From Pseudomonas bijieensis (GTDB taxonomy: Bacteria; Pseudomonadota; Gammaproteobacteria; Pseudomonadales; Pseudomonadaceae): a DNA stretch of 64,000 bases. The stretch spans positions 3,100,001-3,164,000 of the forward strand of contig NZ_CP048810.1 of the NCBI RefSeq assembly GCF_013347965.1, read 5' to 3'. Positions within the stretch are counted from its first letter, which is position 1. Each line of letters opens with the position of its first letter. The notes below the pieces were generated by a model. The model saw nothing but the letters and a program-made list of their open reading frames with translations, ran no database searches and was not told the DNA's origin. Below are positions 56,298-64,000 of the stretch, piece by piece. The position numbers were made by a program, and so were the translations under genes.

Positions 56298-57893
56298 ATG
56301 AACATGATCCCCCTACGCGCAGCCATCGCCGCTGCGTTGCTGAGTGTCGCCGTTGGCGCCGCGGCCAAACCCCTGGTGGTTTGTACAGAAGCCAGCCCGG
56401 AAGGCTTCGACATGGTCCAGTACACGACTGCAGTCACTGCCGACGCCGTGGCAGAAACCATTTTCAACCGCCTGGCCGACTTCAAGCCCGGCACCACCGA
56501 AGTGATTCCGGCCCTGGCCGAATCCTGGGACATCAGTGACGATGGCCTGACGTACACCTTCCACCTGCGCAAGGGCGTCAAGTTCCATACCACCGAATAC
56601 TTCAAGCCGACCCGCGACATGAACGCCGACGACGTGGTCTGGAGCTTCCAGCGCCAGCTGGACCCGAATCACCCATGGCACAAGCTGTCGAGCGTGGGCT
56701 TCCCGTACTTTGAAAGCATGGGCTTCAAAGAGCTGCTCAAGAGCGTCGAGAAAGTCGACGAGCACACGGTCAAGTTCAGCCTGACCCGCCGCGAAGCGCC
56801 GTTCCTGGCCGACATCGCCATGGCCTTCTCCTCGATCTACCCGGCCGAATACGCCGACCAGTTGCTCAAGGCAGGCAAGGCCGGCGATCTCAACAGCAAG
56901 CCGGTCGGCACCGGGCCGTTCATCTTCCAGCGCTACAACAAGGACGCCCAGGTGCGCTTCAAGGCCAACCCGGACTACTTCCGTGGCAAGCCGCCGGCCG
57001 ATGCCCTGGTGCTGGCCATCGCCACCGACAACAACGTGCGCATGCAAAAACTCAAGACCAACGAGTGCCAGATCGCGCTGTATCCAAAACCGGATGACAT
57101 CCCCAGCATCAAGAAAGACCCGAACCTGAAGGTCGCTGAACTGGACGCGATGACCGTCTCCTACACCGCCCTGAACACCAGCCACAAATACATGAGCGAC
57201 GTGCGGGTGCGCAAAGCCATCGACCTGGCCTTCGACAAGGAAGCCTACGTCAACGCGCTGTTCGGCAAGGGCAACGCCACCGTGGCGGTCAACCCGTATC
57301 CGCCAACCCTGCTGGGCTACAACCACGACCTGAAGAACCCGCCTCGCAACCTGGACAAGGCCCGTGAGTTGCTCAAGGAAGCCGGTGTGCCGGAAGGTAC
57401 CGTATTCACCCTGTTCACCCGTAACGGTGGCGGCCCGACCAACCCCAACCCGATGCTCGGCGCGCAGATGATGCAGGCCGACCTGGCCAAGGTCGGAATC
57501 AAGGTCGACATCCGCGTGATGGAATGGGGCGAAATGCTCAAGCGCGCGAAAAACGGCGAGCACGACATGGTTTCCGCCGGATGGGCGGGCGACAACGGCG
57601 ACCCGGATAACTTCCTGACGCCTATGCTCAGTTGCGAGGCGGCCAAGAACGGCGAAAACTACGCGCGCTGGTGCAATGAGAAATTCCAGGCGCTGATCGA
57701 CCAGGCTCGCGCCACAGTGAACCCTGAGGAACGCATCAAGCTCTATGAACAGGCCCAGGTGCTTTTCAACCAGGACCTGCCATGGATCAGCATGGCCCAC
57801 ACCCGCATGTTCACCGCAATGCGCAACAACGTAGAGGGTTATGTGATTAGCCCGCTCACCACCAACAACTTCGCCACCACCCAGGTGAAGTAG
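56298..57893 (+). CDS. dppA4: DppA4, peptide-binding protein next to the permease
   Basis: The 531-aa SBP begins MNMIPLRAAIAAALLSVAVG with a signal peptide cut near GAAA. It is the most diverged of the four: KPLVVCTEASPEGFDMVQYT, KTNECQIALYPKPDDI and GWAGDNGDPDNFLTPMLSCE (Phe instead of Trp after GDPDN). The start is ATG 56298 after AGAGG. A different specificity from DppA1-A3 is likely. It is 75 bp from dppB. Confidence 0.9.
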   Translation: MNMIPLRAAIAAALLSVAVGAAAKPLVVCTEASPEGFDMVQYTTAVTADAVAETIFNRLADFKPGTTEVIPALAESWDISDDGLTYTFHLRKGVKFHTTEYFKPTRDMNADDVVWSFQRQLDPNHPWHKLSSVGFPYFESMGFKELLKSVEKVDEHTVKFSLTRREAPFLADIAMAFSSIYPAEYADQLLKAGKAGDLNSKPVGTGPFIFQRYNKDAQVRFKANPDYFRGKPPADALVLAIATDNNVRMQKLKTNECQIALYPKPDDIPSIKKDPNLKVAELDAMTVSYTALNTSHKYMSDVRVRKAIDLAFDKEAYVNALFGKGNATVAVNPYPPTLLGYNHDLKNPPRNLDKARELLKEAGVPEGTVFTLFTRNGGGPTNPNPMLGAQMMQADLAKVGIKVDIRVMEWGEMLKRAKNGEHDMVSAGWAGDNGDPDNFLTPMLSCEAAKNGENYARWCNEKFQALIDQARATVNPEERIKLYEQAQVLFNQDLPWISMAHTRMFTAMRNNVEGYVISPLTTNNFATTQVK

Positions 57894-57903
57894 ATAAGAA
57901 AAC

Positions 57904-57936
57904 GCCCGGCCGCTCTTGACCCAAGAGTTGCCGGGC
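57904..57936 (+). other. Stem-loop between dppA4 and dppB
   Basis: GCCCGGC and GCCGGGC with an inner CTCTTG/CAAGAG pairing form a strong stem with no T run. In similar SBP-permease operons such stems protect the upstream SBP message, giving more SBP than permease. Confidence 0.6.
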
Positions 57937-57968
57937 ACGCCTAACCGGCTGATGAGGTACACCTGAAG

Positions 57969-58979
57969 ATGTTTAGTTTTATTGCCCGCCGACTGGGATT
58001 ACTGATCCCCACGTTCTTCGGCATCACCTTGCTGACCTTCGCGTTGATTCGCATGATCCCCGGCGATCCCGTGGAAGTGATGATGGGCGAACGTCGGGTC
58101 GATCCCGAAATGCATGCACAGGCAATGGAACGCCTTGGCCTCAATAAACCGCTGTATGCCCAGTACCTGGACTACATCGGCAAACTGGCCCACGGCGACC
58201 TCGGCGAATCGCTGCGTACCCGTGAAAGCGTATGGACCGAGTTCAGCTCTCTGTTTCCCGCGACCCTGGAACTGTCCATGGCCGCCCTGTTGTTCGCCGG
58301 CATCCTGGGCCTTTTGGCCGGGGTGATCGCGGCACTCAAGCGAGGATCCCTGTTCGACCATGGGGTGATGGGCGTCTCCCTGGCGGGGTATTCGATGCCG
58401 ATCTTCTGGTGGGGCCTGATCCTGATCATGTTCTTCTCGGTGTCCCTGGGCTGGACGCCGGTGTCGGGGCGGATCGACCTGCTCTACGACATCGAGCCGC
58501 GGACCGGCTTCATGCTGATCGACACGCTGCTGGCCGATGAGCCCGGCGCGTTCCTCGATGCGCTGCACCACCTGATCCTGCCGGCCATCGTGCTGGGCAC
58601 CATTCCGCTGGCGGTAATCGCCCGCATGACCCGCTCCTCGATGCTCGAAGTGCTGCGCGAAGACTACATCCGTACCGCCCGAGCCAAGGGCCTGTCGCCT
58701 TCGCGCGTGGTATTCGTGCATGGCCTGCGCAACGCGCTGATCCCGGTGCTGACCGTGGTCGGCCTGCAAGTCGGCACGCTGCTGGCCGGTGCGGTCCTGA
58801 CTGAAACGATCTTCTCCTGGCCGGGCATCGGCAAGTGGCTGATCGAAGCCATCGGCGCCCGGGACTACCCCGTGGTGCAGAACGGCATCCTGTTAATCGC
58901 CTGCCTGGTGATTCTGGTCAACTTCGTCGTGGACATCCTCTACGGCTTTGCCAACCCACGCATCCGTCACCAGCGCTGA
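57969..58979 (+). CDS. dppB: DppB, dipeptide ABC transporter permease
   Basis: The 336-aa BPD-transport permease has six helices. It begins MFSFIARRLGLLIPTFFGIT, has DPVEVMMGERRVDPE after helix 1, and the EAA loop ARAKGLSPSRVVFVHGLRNA that contacts the ATPases, then TETIFSWPGIGKWLIEAI. It pairs with DppC to form the channel. dppC starts 10 bp downstream. Confidence 0.95.
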   Translation: MFSFIARRLGLLIPTFFGITLLTFALIRMIPGDPVEVMMGERRVDPEMHAQAMERLGLNKPLYAQYLDYIGKLAHGDLGESLRTRESVWTEFSSLFPATLELSMAALLFAGILGLLAGVIAALKRGSLFDHGVMGVSLAGYSMPIFWWGLILIMFFSVSLGWTPVSGRIDLLYDIEPRTGFMLIDTLLADEPGAFLDALHHLILPAIVLGTIPLAVIARMTRSSMLEVLREDYIRTARAKGLSPSRVVFVHGLRNALIPVLTVVGLQVGTLLAGAVLTETIFSWPGIGKWLIEAIGARDYPVVQNGILLIACLVILVNFVVDILYGFANPRIRHQR

Positions 58980-58989
58980 GATCAAAACC

Positions 58990-59901
58990 ATGAGTACTCC
59001 AACTACCGCGGTAGCAGTCGATCAAAGCCTGCTGTATCCGTCCCCGTACAAAGAATTCTGGCAGGCGTTTTCCCGTAACAAGGGCGCCGTGGCCGGGCTG
59101 CTGTTCATGATCCTGGTGGTGTTCTGTGCGATCTTCGCGCCGTGGGTCGCACCTCACGACCCGAGCGAGCAATACCGCGACTTCCTGCTGACGCCGCCGG
59201 CGTGGCTCGAGGGCGGGCAGATCCAGTTCCTGCTGGGCACCGACGAGCTGGGCCGCGATTTGCTCTCGCGCCTGATCCAGGGCTCGCGCCTGTCGCTGCT
59301 GATCGGCTTGTCGTCGGTGGTGATGTCGCTGATCCCGGGCATCCTGCTGGGGCTGTTCGCCGGGTTCTTCCCGCGCCTGCTCGGCCCGACCATCATGCGG
59401 TTGATGGACATCATGCTGGCCCTGCCCTCGCTGCTGCTGGCCGTGGCGATCGTCGCCATCCTCGGCCCAGGCCTGATCAACACCGTGATCGCCATCGCCA
59501 TCGTCTCGCTGCCGTCCTATGTGCGCCTGACCCGCGCCGCCGTGATGGGCGAGCTGAACCGCGACTACGTGACCGCCGCCCGCCTCGCCGGTGCCGGCCT
59601 GCCACGCCTGATGTTCATCACCGTGCTGCCCAACTGCATGGCGCCGCTGATCGTGCAGGCGACCCTGAGCTTTTCCTCGGCGATCCTCGACGCCGCCGCC
59701 CTGGGCTTCCTCGGCCTCGGCGTACAACCGCCAACCCCGGAGTGGGGCACCATGCTGGCCTCGGCCCGCGACTACATCGAACGCGCCTGGTGGGTCGTGA
59801 GCCTGCCTGGCTTGACCATTTTGCTCAGCGTGCTGGCAATCAACCTGATGGGCGACGGTTTGCGCGATGCGCTGGACCCGAAACTCAAGAATGCCGCCTG
59901 A
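58990..59901 (+). CDS. dppC: DppC, dipeptide ABC transporter permease
   Basis: The 303-aa permease has an N-terminal OppC-type tail region ([19 protein letters not shown]), then six helices with [17 protein letters not shown] and the EAA loop [20 protein letters not shown]. Start ATG 58990; the longer frame overlaps dppB. It is 10 bp upstream of dppD. Confidence 0.95.
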   Translation: MSTPTTAVAVDQSLLYPSPYKEFWQAFSRNKGAVAGLLFMILVVFCAIFAPWVAPHDPSEQYRDFLLTPPAWLEGGQIQFLLGTDELGRDLLSRLIQGSRLSLLIGLSSVVMSLIPGILLGLFAGFFPRLLGPTIMRLMDIMLALPSLLLAVAIVAILGPGLINTVIAIAIVSLPSYVRLTRAAVMGELNRDYVTAARLAGAGLPRLMFITVLPNCMAPLIVQATLSFSSAILDAAALGFLGLGVQPPTPEWGTMLASARDYIERAWWVVSLPGLTILLSVLAINLMGDGLRDALDPKLKNAA

Positions 59902-59911
59902 GGAGATTCCC

Positions 59912-60880
59912 ATGTCACTGCTAGAAATCAAGAATCTCAACGTTCGCTTCGGCGACGCCACCGCCGTGCCGGTGGTCGACGGCCTGGACCTGACCGTGGA
60001 AAAGGGCGAAGTGCTGGCCATCGTCGGCGAATCGGGCTCGGGCAAATCCGTGACCATGATGGCGCTGATGGGCCTGATCGAGCACCCCGGCATCGTCACC
60101 GCCGATGCACTGAACTTCGACGGCAAGAACATGCTCAAGCTGAGCAGCCGCCAGCGCCGGCAGATCGTCGGCAAGGACCTGGCGATGGTCTTCCAGGACC
60201 CGATGACCGCGCTCAACCCCAGCTACACCGTGGGTTTCCAGATCGAAGAAGTGCTGCGCCTGCACCTGAAGATGTCCGGCAAGGCCGCCCGCAAGCGCGC
60301 CATCGAACTGCTGGAAAAAGTCGAGATCCCCGGCGCGGCCAGCCGCATGGACGCCTACCCGCACCAACTGTCCGGCGGTATGAGCCAGCGCGTGGCGATT
60401 GCCATGGCGATTGCCGGCGAGCCGAAACTGTTGATCGCCGACGAACCGACCACCGCCCTGGACGTGACCATCCAGGCGCAGATCATGGACCTGCTCCTGG
60501 CCCTGCAAAAAGAGCAGGACATGGGCCTGGTGCTGATCACCCACGACCTGGCCGTGGTGGCTGAAACCGCCCAGCGCGTGTGCGTGATGTACGCCGGCCA
60601 AGCGGTGGAAGTGGGCAAGGTGCCGGAGCTGTTCGACATCCCCGCCCACCCGTACAGCGAAGCGTTGCTGGCGGCGATTCCGGAGCACAGCATGGGCGCC
60701 GAGCGCCTGGCGACCTTGCCCGGCATCGTCCCCGGTCGCTACGACCGTCCGCAAGGCTGCCTGCTGTCACCGCGCTGCCCCTATGTGCAGGACAACTGCC
60801 GCCAGCAACGCCCGGCCCTTGATCCGAAATCCAACAGCCTCGCCCGCTGCTTCTACCCGTTGAACCAGGAGGTGGCGTGA
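59912..60880 (+). CDS. dppD: DppD, dipeptide ABC transporter ATPase
   Basis: The 322-aa ATPase shows Walker [10 protein letters not shown] (residues 36-44), signature [15 protein letters not shown], Walker [14 protein letters not shown] and H-loop ITHDLAVV. The C-terminal oligopeptide domain carries [15 protein letters not shown], whose Cys cluster binds a 4Fe-4S centre in E. coli DppD. It overlaps dppF by one base (TGATG). Confidence 0.95.
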   Translation: MSLLEIKNLNVRFGDATAVPVVDGLDLTVEKGEVLAIVGESGSGKSVTMMALMGLIEHPGIVTADALNFDGKNMLKLSSRQRRQIVGKDLAMVFQDPMTALNPSYTVGFQIEEVLRLHLKMSGKAARKRAIELLEKVEIPGAASRMDAYPHQLSGGMSQRVAIAMAIAGEPKLLIADEPTTALDVTIQAQIMDLLLALQKEQDMGLVLITHDLAVVAETAQRVCVMYAGQAVEVGKVPELFDIPAHPYSEALLAAIPEHSMGAERLATLPGIVPGRYDRPQGCLLSPRCPYVQDNCRQQRPALDPKSNSLARCFYPLNQEVA

Positions 60881-61860
60881 TGGCCGTCGTACTTACCGCC
60901 CGTGACCTGACCCGTCATTACGAAGTGTCCCGTGGCATGTTCAAGGGCCATGCGACCGTGCGCGCCCTCAACGGTGTGTCGTTCGAACTGGAAGCTGGCA
61001 AGACCCTGGCCGTGGTGGGTGAATCCGGCTGCGGCAAATCCACCCTCGCCCGGGCCCTGACGCTGATCGAAGAACCGTCCTCCGGCTCCTTGAAAATCGC
61101 CGGCCAGGAAGTGACCGGTGCCAACAAGGCCGAGCGCAAGCAATTGCGTAAAGACGTGCAGATGGTCTTCCAGAGCCCGTATGCGTCCCTCAACCCGCGG
61201 CAGAAAATCGGTGATCAGCTGGCCGAGCCGTTGCTGATCAACACCAGCCTGTCGGCCACCGAGCGGCGGGAAAAAGTCCAGGCGATGATGAAGCAGGTGG
61301 GCCTGCGCCCCGAGCATTACCAGCGCTACCCGCACATGTTCTCCGGCGGCCAGCGCCAGCGCATCGCCCTGGCCCGCGCCATGATGTTGCAACCCAAGGT
61401 GCTGGTGGCGGACGAACCGACGTCGGCGCTGGACGTGTCGATCCAGGCCCAGGTGCTGAACCTGTTCATGGACTTGCAGGAGGAATTCAACACCGCCTAC
61501 GTGTTCATTTCCCACAACCTGGCGGTGGTGCAACACGTGGCCGACGACGTGATGGTGATGTACCTCGGTCGCCCGGTGGAAATGGGCCCCAACGAGTCGA
61601 TCTACAGTCGCCCGCTGCACCCGTACACCCAGGCGCTGCTGTCGGCCACCCCGACCATCCACCCGGACCCGAACAAGCCGAAGATCAAGATCGTCGGCGA
61701 ACTGCCCAACCCGCTCAACCCACCGTCCGGCTGCGCCTTCCACAAGCGCTGCCCGTACGCAACCGAGCGCTGCAAGACGGAAGAACCGGCCCTGCGCTTG
61801 CTCGATAACCGGCAGGTAGCGTGTCACTACGCCGAGCAGTTCCTCGAAGGCGCGGCGTAA
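60880..61860 (+). CDS. dppF: DppF, dipeptide ABC transporter ATPase
   Basis: The 326-aa ATPase partner has Walker A GESGCGKST, signature FSGGQRQRIALARAM, Walker B VLVADEPTSALDV and C-terminal GCAFHKRCPYATERC. I use ATG 60880, seven bases after AGGAGG; the GTG one codon earlier is too close. It ends the dpp locus; a REPIN and a strong terminator follow. Confidence 0.95.
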   Translation: MAVVLTARDLTRHYEVSRGMFKGHATVRALNGVSFELEAGKTLAVVGESGCGKSTLARALTLIEEPSSGSLKIAGQEVTGANKAERKQLRKDVQMVFQSPYASLNPRQKIGDQLAEPLLINTSLSATERREKVQAMMKQVGLRPEHYQRYPHMFSGGQRQRIALARAMMLQPKVLVADEPTSALDVSIQAQVLNLFMDLQEEFNTAYVFISHNLAVVQHVADDVMVMYLGRPVEMGPNESIYSRPLHPYTQALLSATPTIHPDPNKPKIKIVGELPNPLNPPSGCAFHKRCPYATERCKTEEPALRLLDNRQVACHYAEQFLEGAA

Positions 61861-61882
61861 CAGCCAGCACTTGCGATAAACC

Positions 61883-61975
61883 GTGGCGAGGGGAGCTTGC
61901 TCCCGCTGGGCCGCGCAGCGGACCCTCTTTTTTGGGCCTGCTGCGCAGTCCAGCGGGAGCAAGCTCCCTCGCCAC
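61883..61975. repeat. REPIN, GGGAGCTTGCTCCC family
   Basis: GTGGCGAGGGGAGCTTGCTC (one extra G) and its inverse flank a spacer CTGGGCCGCGCAGCGGACC / GGCCTGCTGCGCAGTCC. It lies directly after dppF. Confidence 0.85.
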
Positions 61976-62012
61976 AAGGGTAAGTCTTCGCCTGGGGTCA
62001 TGCGCCCGGCCT

Positions 62013-62066
62013 AAAAAACCCCTCCAGTCCCGACTGAGTATCAGTTGGGGCTGGAGGGGTGTTTTC
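62013..62066. terminator. Bidirectional terminator between dppF and the acidic-protein gene
   Basis: AAAAAACCCCTCCAGTCCC pairs with GGGGCTGGAGGGGTGTTTTC, with a nested ACTGA/TCAGT. A and T runs on both sides serve both convergent genes. Confidence 0.85.
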
Positions 62067-62080
62067 TTTAGGTCAGAAAT

Positions 62081-62332
62081 CTACGTCTGGCTATCGCCCT
62101 CTGCATCCTCATCGTCATCTGGCGTGTCGATTGGCGCACCATCATCGTCCTCGCCATCGTCCGAATCACCTGCGTCCGCATCGGTCGCGGCAAGCATCCA
62201 CTCACCTTGCACCACCGAGCCACTCGACGCGTGCTGCTCGTGCTCATCGCATTCCGCCCACGCAGCCGTAGACCCCAGAGACAGCATCACCAGCACCTTC
62301 AGCAAAAACATCATGCGTAGAAGCTTGTTCAT
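62081..62332 (-). CDS. Small secreted highly acidic protein
   Basis: The 83-aa product has a signal peptide (MNKLLRMMFLLKVLVMLSLG, cut near TAAWA) and a mature part with Asp/Glu-dense tail (DSDDGEDDDGAPIDTPDDDE). One Cys near the mature N-terminus. Start ATG 62332 follows AAGGA. Family unknown; the tail could bind cations. It is a single gene between a terminator and a REP-containing gap. Confidence 0.65.
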   Translation of the reverse strand: MNKLLRMMFLLKVLVMLSLGSTAAWAECDEHEQHASSGSVVQGEWMLAATDADAGDSDDGEDDDGAPIDTPDDDEDAEGDSQT

Positions 62333-62565
62333 AGCCAATTCCTTCTTTTCCGGATAAAGCCGGGGCCTGACGGCGCTCAAGAAAATCTAGTTCTGAACAG
62401 GCCGGTTCACCAGATAGGACGCTTAAGAACAACCAGAAATGCCGCTGCCCGACAGATTGGTTTCGAATAAGGGTTATCTCCAAACCTACTAACGCTCGTA
62501 TGGGGGCAGGTTTGCTCTCACAAGGAGATCTGTGCCGAACACAAGTATTTGCCCATGAAGATCCA

Positions 62566-62657
62566 GTGTGGGAGCGAGCCTGCTCGCGATGACGGCGGCA
62601 CATCCGACATAGATGCTGACTGACCCACCGCTATCGCGAGCAAAGCTCGATCCCACA
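62566..62657. repeat. REP doublet, CGCGAGCAGGCTCGCTCCCAC family
   Basis: GTGTGGGAGCGAGCCTGCTC and the inverted, slightly diverged CTATCGCGAGCAAAGCTCGA surround a spacer in the prfC to acidic-protein gap. Confidence 0.8.
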
Positions 62658-62694
62658 GTGAGTTATTTATGTTCAGGACATGGGACAAGCCATA

Positions 62695-62730
62695 AAAAAC
62701 CCCCGCTGTTTTCACAACGGGGGTTTTGAT
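62695..62730 (-). terminator. Rho-independent terminator after prfC
   Basis: On the minus strand CCCCCGTTGT and ACAGCGGGGG form a stem with a short loop, followed by TTTTTTA. It lies 15 bp past the prfC stop. Confidence 0.85.
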
Positions 62731-62744
62731 TTGCAGCTCAGCGT

Positions 62745-64000
<1,256 letters not shown>

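Larger units (their letters stand above)
62333..62744. other. Intergenic region upstream of the acidic-protein gene and downstream of prfC
   Basis: The 412-bp stretch has no supported gene. It contains a REP doublet at 62566-62657 and the prfC terminator. The remaining 62340-62560 shows nothing I recognise apart from presumed promoter sequence of the acidic-protein gene. Confidence 0.6.

Noticed and set aside
56313..57962. Minus-strand open frame over dppA4 (and similar ones over dppA2 and dppA3)
   Set aside because: Antisense shadows of well-supported SBP genes; Val/Gly/His-rich with no family pattern.

Overview
The window is chromosomal DNA of a fluorescent Pseudomonas (P. fluorescens group). 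It is GC-rich. Gene order from the mla and lpt genes through rpoN, sodA, tldD, mreB, gatB, roxSR and dpp follows, as I recall it, the P. aeruginosa PA4455-PA4506 segment. Two families of P. fluorescens-type REP/REPIN sequences sit between operons. I found no rRNA, tRNA, intact insertion sequence, prophage or CRISPR array.

Layout. 1-3234 (minus): ibaG (partial) and mlaBCDEF, the Mla phospholipid transport system. 3508-6841 (plus): kdsD, kdsC, lptC, lptA, lptB, for Kdo synthesis and LPS export. 7006-10513 (plus): rpoN, hpf, ptsN, rapZ and a ptsO (NPr) gene broken by one extra C in a C run. 10746-14514 (minus): a ZIP metal transporter, then fagA-fumC-orfX-sodA behind a Fur-box-like sequence. 14774-19215: pmbA, darP (plus), tldD and a nitrilase-family amidase. 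19378-28185 (minus): yhdP, rng, maf, mreD, mreC, mreB. 28400-31611 (plus): gatC, gatA, gatB. 31795-33660 (plus): a small RlpA-like lipoprotein, a Ca/Na antiporter homologue and a carboxymuconolactone-decarboxylase-family protein.

33792-42190 is an accessory metabolic block: an AEC transporter, then galactarate dehydratase, a sugar-acid MFS permease, 2-oxoglutarate semialdehyde dehydrogenase and 5-dehydro-4-deoxyglucarate dehydratase, which together turn galactarate into 2-oxoglutarate. A GntR/FadR regulator lies nearby, and related operator-like sequences precede both kdgD and the regulator. 42335-45971 (minus): an SbmA/YddA-like ABC exporter and the RoxR/RoxS two-component pair. 46327-47654: a SIMPL-domain periplasmic protein and a DUF6124-like protein whose leader folds like a phage C4 antisense RNA and carries an anti-Shine-Dalgarno loop.

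47655-49241 is a 1.6 kb repeat-rich region without a confident gene. It holds the C4-like leader, two low-GC ORF remnants, a multi-hairpin dispersed element and a 73-bp REP tandem array. 49242-61860 (plus) is a di/tripeptide uptake locus: four paralogous binding proteins (dppA1-A4), an OprD-family porin (opdP) and the permease and ATPases dppBCDF. The window closes with a small acidic secreted protein and the 3' part of prfC (RF3), both on the minus strand.

The observations most worth a second look are the C4-like leader RNA of the DUF6124 gene, the ptsO frameshift, AUU start codons for mreC and possibly the antiporter gene, the shared operator of the galactarate block, and the peptide locus lacking psdR and mdpA between dppA2 and dppA3.
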